Positions 30,350 to 42,296 of a stretch of DNA of 64,000 nucleotides are shown here, one piece after another. Under the pieces are notes generated by a model. It saw only the letters and a program-made list of their open reading frames with translations. It was not told where the DNA came from and did not search any database. Source of the stretch: Lichina pygmaea (Eukaryota > Ascomycota > Lichinomycetes > Lichinales > Lichinaceae); NCBI GenBank assembly GCA_963422465.1, contig OY730173.1:3534001-3598000 (forward strand), written 5' to 3'. Numbering within the stretch: position 1 is the first letter of the stretch; each line of letters begins with the position of its first letter. A program made the translations under genes and the position numbers.

Positions 30350-30783
30350 TTTTTTTTGATTTCATTCTTACACTGATTCAGCTGTTAAGCTATGCAGAAC
30401 TTCTTGAAGGATTTTTGTCTCTGGTAGACTTGACTCAGGGACCTCACACATTTACTGTACACCCCATGGTTTGTAGTGTACGTACTGTGGGAAAACCCCA
30501 AACCCTGTAGGGAAATAGGAAAACCACAGTAATGAGAGTTTTTGTGAATCTTGACAGATATTGGGTGAGCTATTTCTTGATGGTTTTCATACATCTTGCG
30601 AGGAGTACATCTTAGACAAGTTCTATGAATCTTGGGGGGTTTTCTGGCAGAATGTGGGGTGGGTCAGATTCAAACTGACAACTAGTTTAGTCAGGTTCTC
30701 CAGGCCTGACACCACTAGTTTTGGGTCATGGGTGCCATGTAGTGGGAAACTCTCACCAGCTTCCTGCTACACCATGCCACCCC
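30350..30783 (-). mobile_element. SINE-3
   Basis: 434 bp, minus, with 13-bp duplication TGACAGGAACATT (30337-30349, 30784-30796) that includes the edge of the D LTR. The acceptor-like ends pair 7 of 7 in this copy (GGGGTGG with CCACCCC). The tail hairpin is AGCT-TAAC-AGCT, a paired change relative to the other copies. Confidence 0.92.
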
Positions 30784-30796
30784 TGACAGGAACATT

Positions 30797-32008
30797 GCAA
30801 GCAAACCACACTGGTAGCCAGTGAGAGGATAGTATACAATAGTAGATAGTGGTTGAACAGTGAGGGACTGCTGTTGTACAACAATACTGTGTATGTACCT
30901 CAAGATACTGCAGTGAGAAATAAGATATTATTTTGAAATCACAATAATCCACTTGCAGAACATTTTAGCAGTAAGAAGATATTGCAATTGGTGTGGTGCA
31001 AATAGCATTGGCCAGGGATTACCAAGAATGTGAAGAAGTACATCAAAACCTGCACAGTGTGTCAACACTCAAAGGTGTATAAACACAAGCTATATAGAGA
31101 GCTATCATCACTCCCAATCCCAACCTGACCATGGGCCACTATTATGATAGATTTTATTGTCAAACTGCCACCAAGTGCTAGCCACAGGCAGGTGTATCAC
31201 AGTGTACTGGTGGTGGTCAATCAATACACAAAAATAGCCAAATACTTCCCAACAAGGGAGACAATCAAAGCACCAGAGCTGGCAGATCTATTTCTGGTGA
31301 GAATTATCATACAATACAGGTCACCAGAGTCTATCATCTCAGACAGGGGTGGACTGTTCACAAGTGGGTACTGGAGCATGTTTTCCTACTCACTGATGAT
31401 ACACAAGAAGCTGTCCACAGCATACCACCCTCAAACTGACAGTCAGACAGAATACCAGAACCAGACACTGGAAAACTACCTTCAGTTGTATGTCAATTAC
31501 CTTCAAGATAACTGGGTAAGCCTTCTACCAGTGGTGGAATTCACATACAACAATAGCTTCAATACTACAATCAAGAGGACACCTTTCCAGATGCTTATAG
31601 ACTATGACCCAATGATGGAAATTGGTGCCAGGGATAACATCTTGGAGAAGGAGATGCCACACACACAAGAATGTACAGAGTACCTGACTCACATCTGAAG
31701 GAAGATGATGGAGTCTTGGAATGATGTGGTGAGATCCCAGGCAAAGTTCTATAACAAGAAGTACTTGAAGAAAGAGTTCAAGGAGGACAAAATAGTCTGG
31801 CTGGTGACAAAGAACATCTGCACACAACACCCCCACAAAAAGCTGGAATACCACTACACCAGACTGTTCAAAGTTACTGAACAAGTGCGGAAGCAGGCCT
31901 ATCACCTTCAGTTACTGGATGATTACAAGATCTACCTGGTATTCAACATCTTATTGCTGGAACCCTACCAGAAAAGACCAGGGGAAGCACTGGAACACCC
32001 TCCACTGA
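30797..32008 (+). mobile_element. Chromovirus fragment E (integrase region), fossil
   Basis: Plus-strand Ty3/gypsy integrase: zinc-region remnant near 31030-31080 (TCTVCQHSKVYKHK-like), core with MIDFIVKLPPS at 31144, STAYHPQTDSQTE near 31420, and NWVSLLPVVEFTYNN near 31510, then the C-terminal part to ILLLEPYQKRPGE near 31960. It differs from families A, B and C/D. The first ~200 bp and the missing RT give no LTR. It is cut at 32008 by L2b. Broken, with several breaks. Confidence 0.75.
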
Positions 32009-32175
32009 TTATTTTTATTTTATTTTATTCTTACTCTGATTTGGCTGGTGAGCCATGCAGAACTTCTAGATACATACTTTTTTTTCCCAGAAAACCTTTG
32101 AAGGAATAAAAACTGAGACTTGGGTAAGACTAGAGAATTATCTGGGAGAATATGCAGTGTCTAGAGAAAATAAAA

Positions 32176-35100
32176 TCACAGAGATGATAGGTTTTCTGGT
32201 AAGAGTTGGTGTGCTAAGTTAAACTGGTCTAGTCTTTTCAAAGATATAAACCAGAGAAGAAATTCTTTAAGCACTTTAGGCTTTTGAAGTAAAGTAGAGA
32301 AATTGTAGGAAAGAAAAGTGGCTTGCTGTCTTTGAGTAAGAAACTTGTTACAAGAGAAAGTGATATGTTGAGCAGTCTCTTCTCCAAAACCACAGGAACA
32401 TAGAGGGGATTGGAAGTCTGGAACATTTGCTCTGAAAAGAAAGCTGGCTAGTCCTATCCTTGCTGATAGAATCTGCAAGTAAAGACTAGCTTCAGCTTTT
32501 CTCAAGTCTTTGAAAACTTTGACATTTTGCCTTTGGGGTAGTCTGCAAAATAGCTCCCAGACTGGAGAACACTTCTGTCTGTTTGCCTGCCATCTGGCTT
32601 CCCACTCTTTCTGAAACACTTCTTGAAATTGTTTCTTAGAGTAATCTTGGTTAGTGGTTAGTTCTTCTAGCCATCTTGCTTTCCAGTTTGATTTGATTTG
32701 ATTTGATTTGATTTGATTCTTACACTGATTCGACTGTTAAGCCATGCAGAACTTCTTGAAGGATTTTTGTCTCTGGTAGACTTGACTCGGGGACCTCACA
32801 CATTTACTGTACACCCCGTGGTTTGTAGTGTACGTACTGTGGGAAAACCCCAAACCCTGTAGGGGAAATAGGAAAACCACAGTAATAAGGGTTTTGTGGA
32901 TCTTGACAGATATTGGGTGAGCTATTTCTCGGGGGTTTTCATACATCTTGTGAGGAGTACATCTTAGACAAGTTCTATGAATCTTGGGGGTTTTTGTGGC
33001 AGAATGTGGGGTGGGTCAGATTCGAACTGATAACTAGTTTAGTCAGGTTCTCCAGGCCTGACACCACTAGTTCCGGGTCATGGGTGCCACGTAGTGGGAA
33101 ACTCTCACCAGCTTCCCGCTACACCATGCCACCTCTTGCTTTCCAGTTAGGTGTGACAGTAGACAGAGACTTTGGAGGTGTTCTCAGAGTAGAAACAAAA
33201 AACAGTGATCTGGGAAAAGAGCTTATAGAGAAGTGAGGAGAGAGGATTAGAAGAAGTATTAGAAAAATAGAAAGATTGTAGGAAAGTTGCTGTTCTGAAT
33301 TTGAAATAAAGATCAAGAGGTGGTAGGAATAGTTCTCCTTCAATAAGAAATGTAGGAGTAGCTTTGAAGACACCTCCTATAATTTTTAGACACTTAGTCT
33401 GGAAAAGATTTAGAGAAGAAATATTAGAAGGTTTTTTGTGGGGATTGAACCAGACTCCTACTGCATAGCTGAGAAGTGATCTCAGTATTGCAGTGTAGAC
33501 AAGTCTAGCAGAGAGAACAGGTAGACCCCATGTAGAAAAAGTAGTTCTGGAAAGTGCTGAGAAAAACTTGGAAGCTTTCTGTAACATGATTTTCTGGTGT
33601 TTTTTCCAGAGAAGCTTGGAATCATAGTGTAGTCCCAGAATACGCACTTCTTCCTTAGGCTGTAGTACCACTTCTCCAAGTCTTAGACTGAGCTGAAGAT
33701 TATCTGTTCTTCTTCTAGAAAAATGGAGAAGTTCATACTTTTCAGGTGCAAACTTCATTCCATGTTTTCTTGCCCAGTCTAAACACTTGGAGTGAGTAGA
33801 CTTTAGCTTCAGGAGATTGCTTTTAAGAGAAGGGGAAAATGCCAGAAGGTTTGTATCATCTGCAAAGCCCAGAGCTGATACACTTTTCTCTGGTGTATGA
33901 ACAATATTATGAAGATCTGAAATATAGAAAAGAAATAAAATAGGAGAGAGAGGTGAACCTTGAGAGACTCCACAGTGTACTGGAAACAAAGAAGACTCTG
34001 AATCATCAAAAACAAGAGAGGTTTTTCTTTGGGTAGTGAAAGAAAAGATCCAGTTAACAAACCAGCTGGGGATTCCTTTTCTCTCCAGGATTTTCTTGAG
34101 AATTTCTGGCAGAACTCTATCATAAGCTCCTGAGATATCCAGAGAAAGAAGACTGGCTACCATTCCTTCCTTCCAGACTTTTTCAACTTGGGAAGTGAGT
34201 AGAAATAGTGCAGACTCAGTTGATCTTCCTTTTCTGAAGCCCATCTGGATTTCTGGTAGTAGGTTTTCTTTCTCAGCCAGTTCACTCAGCTTTGTGGCTG
34301 CTAGAGCTTCCATCAGCTTCCCAATTGTGTTGAGAAGTGCTATTGGCCTCCAAGCTTTGGCATAGCAATAGAATCCTTTGCTAGGCTTTCTCAAGCATAT
34401 TGTTCTGGCTGCTTTGTATCTGTCAGGGAAATATTCTAGCTTCCAGCAGGCTTCCAGAACTTTGGCTATCTTTTCATTGAAAGAGTCTCCTAATACCTTT
34501 AGAAATCCATTGGGTAGAGTGTCTTTCCCAGGAGCTGTAAAAGGTTTTTTCTTTTTCAGAATATTGTGAATATCTTCTTTGGAGATTTCCTGAGATAGCT
34601 GGTGTTGTTGGTGGTTGGCTGGCTGGTCCTGGGATTCTGGTACTGGCTGGAGAGGTAGAGGGAAGAACTGGGTTTTGAATACTTCTACCTTTTCTGTGAA
34701 AGTTCTGGCAGTTTCTCTATCTTGCTTTGTGAGCTCTGGAACAATTGGAAGTTCTGGTGGTTTGCCAGCTTTTTCTTTACCCCACTTGGCTATTTTCCAG
34801 TGCTTTTGTGTTTCAGCCAGGTTCTGGAGTTGTTCTCTGAATATCTTTCTTTTAGCATTCTTGATCAGGTGTTTCTTTTCCTTTATTACCTTCTCAAGTT
34901 TGTAGACTGGTTCTTGGTTTTGGAAGACTTTTCTTCTTAGTTTTCTTTCCTCTTTAATTTTCTCTTTAATCTCTTGGTTCCACCAGGGAACAGTGTACTT
35001 AGAGTCTCTCAGAGGTCTTGTTGTCTTGTCAGCCAGTTCTTGAAGAGCTTTGTCCAGGTTCTCCAGATAGTTGTCCACTTTCTCTCTGTTAAGTAGTGGT

Positions 35101-35897
35101 GGAATAGGGGGAAGATTCTTAGCTTCTTTCTTGACTTGGTCCAGATCTAGTGTTCTCCAGTTTCTTTGGTGGGTTCTGGCTTTCTTTGGTGTTTTCAGAC
35201 TTAGGATTGTCTGAACTGGTGTGTGGTCTCAACCTGTGTGGAAGTCTAGGTTAATCTGGGAAGAAATAAAGAAATTAAGAAGTGACATAGAAATAAAAGA
35301 TAAGTCAATAGCAGAGGAGGGAGGCTCTGCCAGTGTTCTTGCTCTTGTTGGTGTGAAAGGTGCTATTGCCAGCTCTAGTCCTTGATCATCTGTGAGTTCT
35401 TTGAACTTAGTAGCTAGTTCAGAGTAGAGTTGGGAGGATTTTGACCAGGATGGGTGGTGGAGGTTTGAGTCAGTCAGAAGAATATGTTATCCTTCTTTCT
35501 CCAGTGCCTGGGCCAGTACATCCAGTAGAGCTTCTGCTGATGCTCTGTAGTTTTCCTGGTTTGTAGGTGTGAAGTACAGGTTATGTACCCAGAACACTTT
35601 TGCTTGCACTCTTATCTCCAGTGATGTTAAATTCTTGCTCCAGAACACAGGGGTTATAGCTGACCTCTGTATTCTTCTGTTGATTAGAACCAGAGTTCTC
35701 CCTAACACTTGGTCTTGAAGAGGGTAGAAGGCTGAGAAGACTGTTGAGGTACTTGTTTCCTGGTATGGATTTCTCCATGGTTCTTGAAGTGCAATCAGAT
35801 CCACTTCCTGGAGTCTGGGGTTAGCTAGTAGAAGATCTTGACATGTCTGGCTTTTCTGCACATTATACTGGAGAAGGTTGAGAGTTGGTGTACTCAT
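32176..35897 (-). pseudogene. L2b ORF2, broken and split by SINE-4
   Basis: ATG at 35897 overlaps the ORF1 stop by one base (TGATG). EEP endonuclease start LLQYNVQKSQTCQ; a stop follows EKEG (35487), and another replaces the Ser of SDHRP near 35229. RT motifs MGFRKGRSTES, SLDISGAYDRVLP, GVSQGSPLSP and GFADDTN are all present. The C-terminal knuckle CSCGFGEETAQHITFSC is near 32380. SINE-4 at 32689-33133 interrupts the region after the thumb. It is inactive. Confidence 0.88.
32689..33133 (-). mobile_element. SINE-4
   Basis: 445 bp, minus, 15-bp duplication TCTTGCTTTCCAGTT at 32674-32688 and 33134-33148. The 5' end starts GGTGGCATGG, two to three bases shorter than the others. Tail hairpin GGCT-TAAC-AGTC (one G-U pair); tail (ATCAA)n of five units. 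Confidence 0.92.
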
Positions 35898-36762
35898 CAA
35901 ACCTCTGGGTTAGAATCCACAAGTATCTCAAAAGAGTTTTGTTTTGGAAGATTAGTGGTAGTCTTCAGGTTTTGCAGAGAGGTTGCTTGAGAGCTAAGTC
36001 TTGCACTTGATCTAGTTCTCACCAGCTCTCCCTGTTTTTTTTTCTTCCCATCCTCTCTATCAGACAGATTAGGGCCACTTCCAGTATTAGTGGTCTGGCT
36101 TGGAGAGAAGATAAAAGTGGAAGAGATGTTTTCTGGAGTGGTGTATCTTCCAGGTCTGGTGAGCCAGGATTCTCTAGCTTTCTGTGTAGCTTCCTGCTTT
36201 TTAGGGCAGACTTTTTCCCAAGCAGAGTGCTTCCCTCCACAGTTAGCACATTTGGGAACTAGCTTTCTTGAGGAATTGGGCAATCTCTTCTGGCATGTTT
36301 TCCTCCACATGCCAGGCACTGTGCTTGAGCTTGGCAGGTTCTTGCCTGGTGTCCAAACTTTGAGTATTTGTAGCATTGGACCACTGATGTATCCAGAAGT
36401 GCTGGCTCTACTTCATGGATCATGTGGCCAAGTACAACTCCTCTCTTGATTAGTAGATTAGCTTGCTCAGGTGTTGCAAGATCTATGTGCAGAGATGTCA
36501 CAGATTTCTTAAGAAGTTTGGACTTTCTGGTCCAGTAGGTTCTCAGGATTTTGACCTGGTTTTCCATACCAGGGTTTTGTCTGAAGATAGTCTTAGTTGT
36601 CTCTTCCAGGTTATCTGGGTTAAAGTCCTTTGTTTGAACTCCATGAACCATGACTGGGAAGATTCTGGAAGAGATCTTAGCTTCTTCAGAGAACACTGCA
36701 GAGATCCAGTCTTTGTTCTGTTCTAGTTGCGTCTTGGCTGAGAGAGATTCTAGAGAGATGAT
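35897..36762 (-). pseudogene. L2b ORF1, N-terminally truncated
   Basis: Begins mid-protein at IISLESLSAKTQLEQ and runs through FPVMVHGVQTKDF, a first knuckle (CYKYSKFGHQARTC, second Cys replaced by Tyr), CLACGGKHARRDC and CANCGGKHSAWEKVC. It changes frame near the third knuckle and ends at a TGA overlapping the ORF2 ATG. The lost start fits ordinary LINE 5' truncation. Confidence 0.8.
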
Positions 36763-36970
36763 TTTATTTTATTTTTATTTTATTCTTACACTGATTTAGC
36801 TGTAGAGCCATGCAGAACTTCTAGGTACATGTTTGTTTCTCCAGAAAACCTTTGGAGGAATAAAAACTGGAGCTTGGGAGAGACTAGGGAAAATCTTGTG
36901 GAATATGCAGTAGCTAAGGAAATTTGTACATGTAGCTATTTGTTAAAACAAACAGTTGACTTGGTAGAGC

Positions 36971-39900
36971 TTAGAAAGAGAGTTGGTGGGCTAGGTTGAA
37001 ATGGTCAAGTCTTTTCAAAGACATAAACCAGAAAAGAAGTTTAGGAAGTAGCTTGGAGGAGAATAAGATAGATGGGAAATCTTGTAGAGGGAATTGGATT
37101 TGTTGTCTTTGGTTTGAAAATTTGTTACAGAAAAAAGTGATGTGTTGGGCTGTTTCTTCTCCAAAACCACATGTGCATAGAGGGGAGTTAAAGTCTGGAA
37201 CATTTGCTCTGAAAAGAAAACTGGCCAGTCCTATTCTTGCTGACAGAATTTGAAGAAATAGACTAGACTCAGCTTTTCTCAAATCTTTGAAGATATTGAG
37301 GTTTTTCTTCTGTGGCCTTCTGGTGAACATGTCCCAAATAGCAGAACAATTTCCTCTGCTTACCTGCCATCTGGCTTCCCATTCTTTGTGGAAAACCTCC
37401 TGTAGACTTTTCTTTGAGAAGTCTTGGTTAGTAGTTAGTTGTTCCAGCCAGACTGTTCTCCAGTTTAGAGAAATAGTTGTCAGAGACTTTGGTGTAGTTC
37501 TGAGAGAGGAAACATAGAGAGAAATTTGACTGTGTAGTTTGTGGAGAAGTGTAGAAGAAGAGTTGGGTAGTGTGTTTGAATAGAAAGATGAAAGAAAACA
37601 TGCTGTTCTCAGCTTGAAGTATAAGTCTAGAGGGGGTAGAAATAGTTCTGATTCAAGTAGGAAAATAGGAGTGGCTTTAAAGACACCCCCTATAGTTCTT
37701 AAACATTTATTTTGGAAAGTAGATAATGAAATAATATTAGAGAGTTTCTTTTGGGGATTGAACCAGACTCCTACTGCATAACTAAGAAGAGATCTTAGTA
37801 TAGCAGTGTAGACATGGCGTGCTGTTAGGACTGGTAGTCCCCAAGTAGGGTAGGTTGTTCTGGATAAAGCTGAGAAATATTTGGAGGCTTTCTGTGACAT
37901 GATTTTTTGGTGTTTTTTCCAGACAAGTTTTGAGTCAAAGTAAAGTCCCAAGATGTGCACTTCTTTTGGTTGAAGTACCACTTCTCCAAGTCTTAGACTG
38001 AGCTGAAGATTGTCTCTTCTTCTTCTAGAAAAATGGAGAAGTTCATACTTTTCAGGTGCAAACTTCATACCATGTTTTCTTGCCCAGTCCTGACATTTGG
38101 AATGTGTAGACTTCAACTGGAGAAGGTTGCTTTTCAAGGAGGAGGAGAATGCAAGAAGATTAGTGTCATCTGCAAAACCAAGTGCTGAAACTCCTTTCTC
38201 AGGGGTGTGTACAGTATTGTGCAGTTCTGAGATATAGAAAAGAAATAGAATAGGAGAGAAAGGTGATCCTTGAGGGACTCCACAGTATATAGGGAACTGG
38301 GGGGATTCTGAGTCATCAAACACCAGAGAGGTAGTACGTGAAGTAGTGAAGGAAAAGATCCAGGATACAAACCACTTAGGAATCATTCTCTTAATCAGGA
38401 TCTTTCTGAGAACTTCTGGCAAGACTCTGTCATAGGCTCCAGAGATGTCTAGAGAGAGAAGACTAGCAACCATTCCTTCTTTCCAGATCTTTTCTACCTG
38501 GGAGGTCAGAAGAAAAAGTGCTGATTCTGTTGATCTTTCTTTTCTGAATCCCATCTGGATTTCTGGCAAGAGATTTTCTTTCTCAGCTAGTTCACTTAGT
38601 CTTGCAGCTGCAATAGCTTCCATTAGCTTCCCAATTGTATTCAGGAGAGCTATAGGGCGCCATGCTTTTGCTTGACAGTAGGATCCCTTGCCAGGTTTCC
38701 TTAGGCAGATTGTCTTGGCTGACTTGTACCTGTCTGGAAAGTATTCCAGTCTCCAGCAAGCCTCCAAAACCTTAGCAATTCTTTTGTTGAAAGAGTCTCT
38801 CAGTGCTCTTAGAAATCCATTTGGTAGAGTATCTTGGCCTGGTGCTGAGAGAGGTTTTTTCTTCTTTAGAACCTCTTGTACTTCTTCCTTGGAGACTTCT
38901 TGGGATAGTTGCCATTCCTGGGTTTCTTCTGGCAGGTCCTGTTCCTCTGGCTCTGGCTGTAGGGGAAGAGGGAAGAATTGAGTCCTGAAAGCTTCTGTTT
39001 TCTCTTCAAAAGACTTTGCCAGCTGTCCTTGTTGTCCTGTAAGTTCTGGGACTATTGGTAGGTCAGGAACTTTGCCAGCTTTTTCTTTTCCCCATTTGGC
39101 AATTCTCCAGTAGTCCTGGGTTTCTGCTAGCTGGTGGAGATGTGTTCTGAATGTCTTTCTTTTGGCCTGTCTGATCAGACTCTTTTTCTTTTTAGTTATC
39201 TCCTCTAGTCTGGTGGTTTCCTCTTGGCCTTGGAGTACTTTTCTTCTTACTTTTCTTTCCTCCTGGATTATTTCTTTAATTTCCTGGTTCCACCATGGTA
39301 CTGCATACCTGGACTCTTTGCAAGATTGGGTTGTCTTGTTTGCAATTTCTTGGAGAGTTTTGTCCAGTCTTTCCAGGTAATCATCCACTTCTTTCTTGCT
39401 GGTTAGAGATGGAATAGGTGGTAGATTATCAGCTTCTTGTCTTGCTTGACTAGCATCCAGAGTTCTCCAGTTCTTTTTGTCTGTTCTGGTTTTTCTTGGA
39501 GTCTCCAGACTGAGAATTGTGTGCACTGGTCTGTGGTCTGACTCTGTGTGGAATCTCATGTTAATTTGTGAGTAAATAAGAGAATTAAGTAAAGAACTTG
39601 AAATAAAAGAAAGATCAATTGCTGATGAAGGTGGTTTTAGAAGAGTTCTTGCTCTTGTTGGTGTGTAGGGAGCTATTGCCAGCTCTAGTCTCTATTTGTC
39701 TGTTAGGTTCTTGAAGGATAAGGCCAGTTCTGAGTATAGCTGGCTTGACTTTGACCAACTTGGGTGGTGGAGATTTGAGTCTGTCAGGAGAATATGTTCA
39801 CCCTCTTTTTGGATAGCTTGTTCCAGTAGGTCTAGAAGAGTCTGAGCTGACTCTCTATAGTTCCTTTGGCTTGTTGGTGTGAAATAGAGGTTGTGGATCC

Positions 39901-40207
39901 AGAATGACTTTGTTTGAACTCTTATCTCCAAGGAGACTAGATCTTTACTCCAGAAAATTGGGCTTATAGATGACCGCAAAATTCTTCTGTTAACAAGAAC
40001 AAGTGTTCTCCCTAGCTTCTGGCTTTGTAAAGGGTAGAAGGCTGAGAATGTTGTAGAGATGCTTGATTCTTGGTGGGGGATTTTCCAGAGTTCTTGCAGA
40101 GTGATGATGTCCACTTCCTGTAGTCTAGGGTTTGCCAGTAGAAGTTCTTGGCATGTCTGGCTTTTCTGGACATTGTACTGGGGAAGGTTAAGTGTGGAGT
40201 AACTCAT
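36971..40207 (-). pseudogene. L2a ORF2, endonuclease-RT with one nonsense codon
   Basis: 1078 codons in one frame from ATG 40207 (TAATG overlap with the ORF1 stop) to 36971. A TAG at 39692-39694 after NLTDK interrupts the endonuclease (fits CAG to TAG). EEP: LPQYNVQKSQTC, LLTDSNLHHPSWS, TESDHRPVHT. RT: MGFRKERSTES, SLDISGAYDRVLP, GVPQGSPFSP, GFADDTN. C-terminal knuckle CTCGFGEETAQHITFFC. Apart from the stop it looks complete. Confidence 0.9.
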
Positions 40208-41610
40208 TAATCTTCTTGGCTAGAGTCTTCCAAGATCTCAGTAGCTTTTTTTCTGGGTATGTTGATTTAGAACTCTGAGTTCTGTGCAAGTGGGAAAGTG
40301 GGGAGCTGAGTGTTCAGTCTTGAGCTTGAGTATGCTCTTAGTACTTCCTCTTGTTTTCTTTTCTTAGCTTCTTGTCTGTCTTGTAGACTTGGCCCTTTTT
40401 CTTGTGTTGAGGGAGTCTGAGGTAGAGCTAGTCTGGGAGCTGTTGTGTACCTCCCTGGTCTTGCTAGCCATACCTCTCTTGCTTTCTGGATTGCTTCCTG
40501 TTTTTTCTGGCAGGACTTTGACCAGGCTGGGTGGTTTCCCTTGCAGTTTGCACATTTTGGTGTTAGAGTTTCTGGAGAAGTCTGGCAGTCTCTTCTGGCA
40601 TGCTTTCCTCCACAGGCTGTGCACTGGGCTTGGGCTTGGCAAGTGCGTGCTTGGTGTCCAAACCTAGCACATTTGTAGCACTGGGTGACTGATGTTGCTA
40701 GCAGGGCTGGTTCTACTTCATGTAGAGTGTATCCTAGAACTACTCCTTTCTCAATTAGGAGGTTTGCTTGCTCTGGGGTAGCTAGATCCAGATGTAGAGA
40801 TGTGACTGGCTTCTGGAGGAGTTTGGCTTTTCTGGACCAGTAGGTTCTTAGGATGTTGACCTTACTTTCCATCCCAGGGTTTTGGGAGAAGATTGCCTTT
40901 TTTGTTTCCTCCAGGTTTTCTGGCTTGAAGTCTTTTGTCTGCACCCCATGGACTAGCACTGGAAAGATTCTGGGTGATATCTTGGCCTCTGCTGTAAAGA
41001 CAGCTGGGATCCAGTCCTTGTTTTCCTCTAGCTGAGTCTTGGCTTGAGGAGTTTCCAGAGAGATTATAATATCTTCTGAGGGTAGTTTTCTGGCTGCTCT
41101 TATTTCTTTTTGGCAGGAGAGTGGTGTTTTCTTCTTGAGAGCTTCCATAAGCTGGGCTCGTGTTCTGTTTGCTAGCTGGCCAGTCTGAGTTCCAGGTCTG
41201 ATAGTGATTTCACTGTGGATTCTGGTTGGAACAGGGATTTCCTGTCCTACTGTTTTCTGGGCTGCCTGGGTATATGTTGGCTTGGTGTTTTGTTTTTGGA
41301 CTTGCTTCTCAATACTGTCCAGTCTCTCAAGTATCTTCTGGAGATTCTGGGAGTTAGGTGAGTGAGTGGAGACATCTTTGTCCAGAGCTTCTGCCACTTT
41401 GGACAGAATACTATCCCATGCTTTTTTGATGTGTTGGGGAGCTTTTGTGTGGATAAGCCATTCTTCCACTAGCTGGGGAGGTGTCAGCCCCTTCTTTTCT
41501 TCTTTTTCTTGAGTCTGGGATTGGTCTGTCAGGGAGTTCACCACTGGGGGTTGCTGGGAGCTTGGAGAAGACTGGTTTTCTTTCTCTTTCTCTGGTTTTT
41601 TCTTTGACAT
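40207..41610 (-). pseudogene. L2a ORF1 with one late nonsense codon
   Basis: MSKKKPEKEKENQ start at 41610. It has a Gln/Ser-rich N terminus, a coiled-coil-like LERLDSIEKQVQKQ, KLPSEDIIISLETPQ, FPVLVHGVQTKDF and three knuckles (CYKCARFGHQARTC, CTACGGKHARRDC, CANCKGNHPAWSKSC). A TAA at 40267-40269 truncates it; in frame beyond, the ATEILEDSSQED end matches the L2b C terminus and stops at 40207. Confidence 0.9.
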
Positions 41611-42296
41611 TATGTGATTTTAGGTGTCTTCCAGCAGTTCTTTTTGGCTGGGATTGGTGAGGCTCTTTTGGAGGCTTCTTCCAGTTGTTCGCAAAGGGTC
41701 ACCTGGTTCCTAGCAGTAGTTGCACAATCCTGGGACCACTCCCCAAGACTGTACTTTCCTGGGCAGTCTTTTCCAACTAGACTCTAGGGAAATCTGGTTG
41801 TATTAACTCAAGCTAGGGACCACACCCCCTGCCTGAGCTTTCCTAGAGTTTTTCAACTCTAGCAGCACTAGAGGCAAGCTCTAAATCATTCCTCTTATCC
41901 TGGGAGCCCTGATCTCCTTGTTGGTGGATGTTTCTCACTTTTAGAAAAGGTTTCGTGTTTTATCTCTGATAGACTGGGAGTGCTGGCTTAATCCTGAGTT
42001 TTAGTCTCAGGGCTGATTGTTCCAAGGTAGGTAGGGCTTTGCCCAGTCCTTCAGAATACCTCTGGCCCCTCTCACTCTTGTTGTGGCTGGGTGGTTGGTA
42101 GTTGAAGCAAGAAGACGTGAGTTCTGGGATCACAACTTTTGACCAATAAGCCTGATTCAGAAAAGTGATGGGTTTTCACTCTTGGGAAGTGGGTGGTTTC
42201 AGCAAGCTTCGCGACTGGTTTCCAGGACTTATGACAAAATTCGCTGATTGTCAAAAGTGATGGTCCTTTGACGATGTGGTACTGGGAAGAGTTTTT
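41611..42296 (-). promoter_or_regulatory. L2a 5' UTR, mosaic with L1
   Basis: No ORF. A ~235-bp central block differs from the L1b 5' UTR (54708-54950) at about 8 positions. The flanking blocks are far more diverged, and the equivalent block of L1c is only ~75-80% similar by eye. Confidence 0.7.

Larger units (their letters stand above)
32009..36762 (-). mobile_element. LINE L2b, 5'-truncated, carrying SINE-4
   Basis: A second LINE subfamily. The 3' tail at 32009-32030 is (AAAAT)n-like, unlike the ATCAA tail of L1. Hairpin GGCT-CACC-AGCC lies before CAGAGTAAGAAT. ORF2 covers 32176-35897 and ORF1 from 35897 to the 5' truncation at 36762. It was inserted in fragment E on its 3' side; its 5' side abuts the tail of L2a. 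Confidence 0.88.
36763..42296 (-). mobile_element. LINE L2a, full-length, nearly intact
   Basis: 5.5 kb. The tail at 36763-36785 is AAAAT-rich, with a hairpin-like GGCT-CTAC-AGCT before CAGTGTAAGAAT. The 5' end is at 42296 (AAAAAACTCTTCCCAG) next to A-3. ORF1 and ORF2 each carry one nonsense codon. The middle of its 5' UTR (about 41690-41930) is ~97% identical to that of L1b while the ORFs belong to the L2 subfamily. No target duplication is visible because the 3' flank is L2b and the 5' flank is A-3. Confidence 0.9.

Noticed and set aside
30797-32008. Fragment E as the missing 3' part of C/D-1
   Set aside because: It lies on the opposite strand, repeats the integrase region already present in C/D-1, and its residues differ from C/D.
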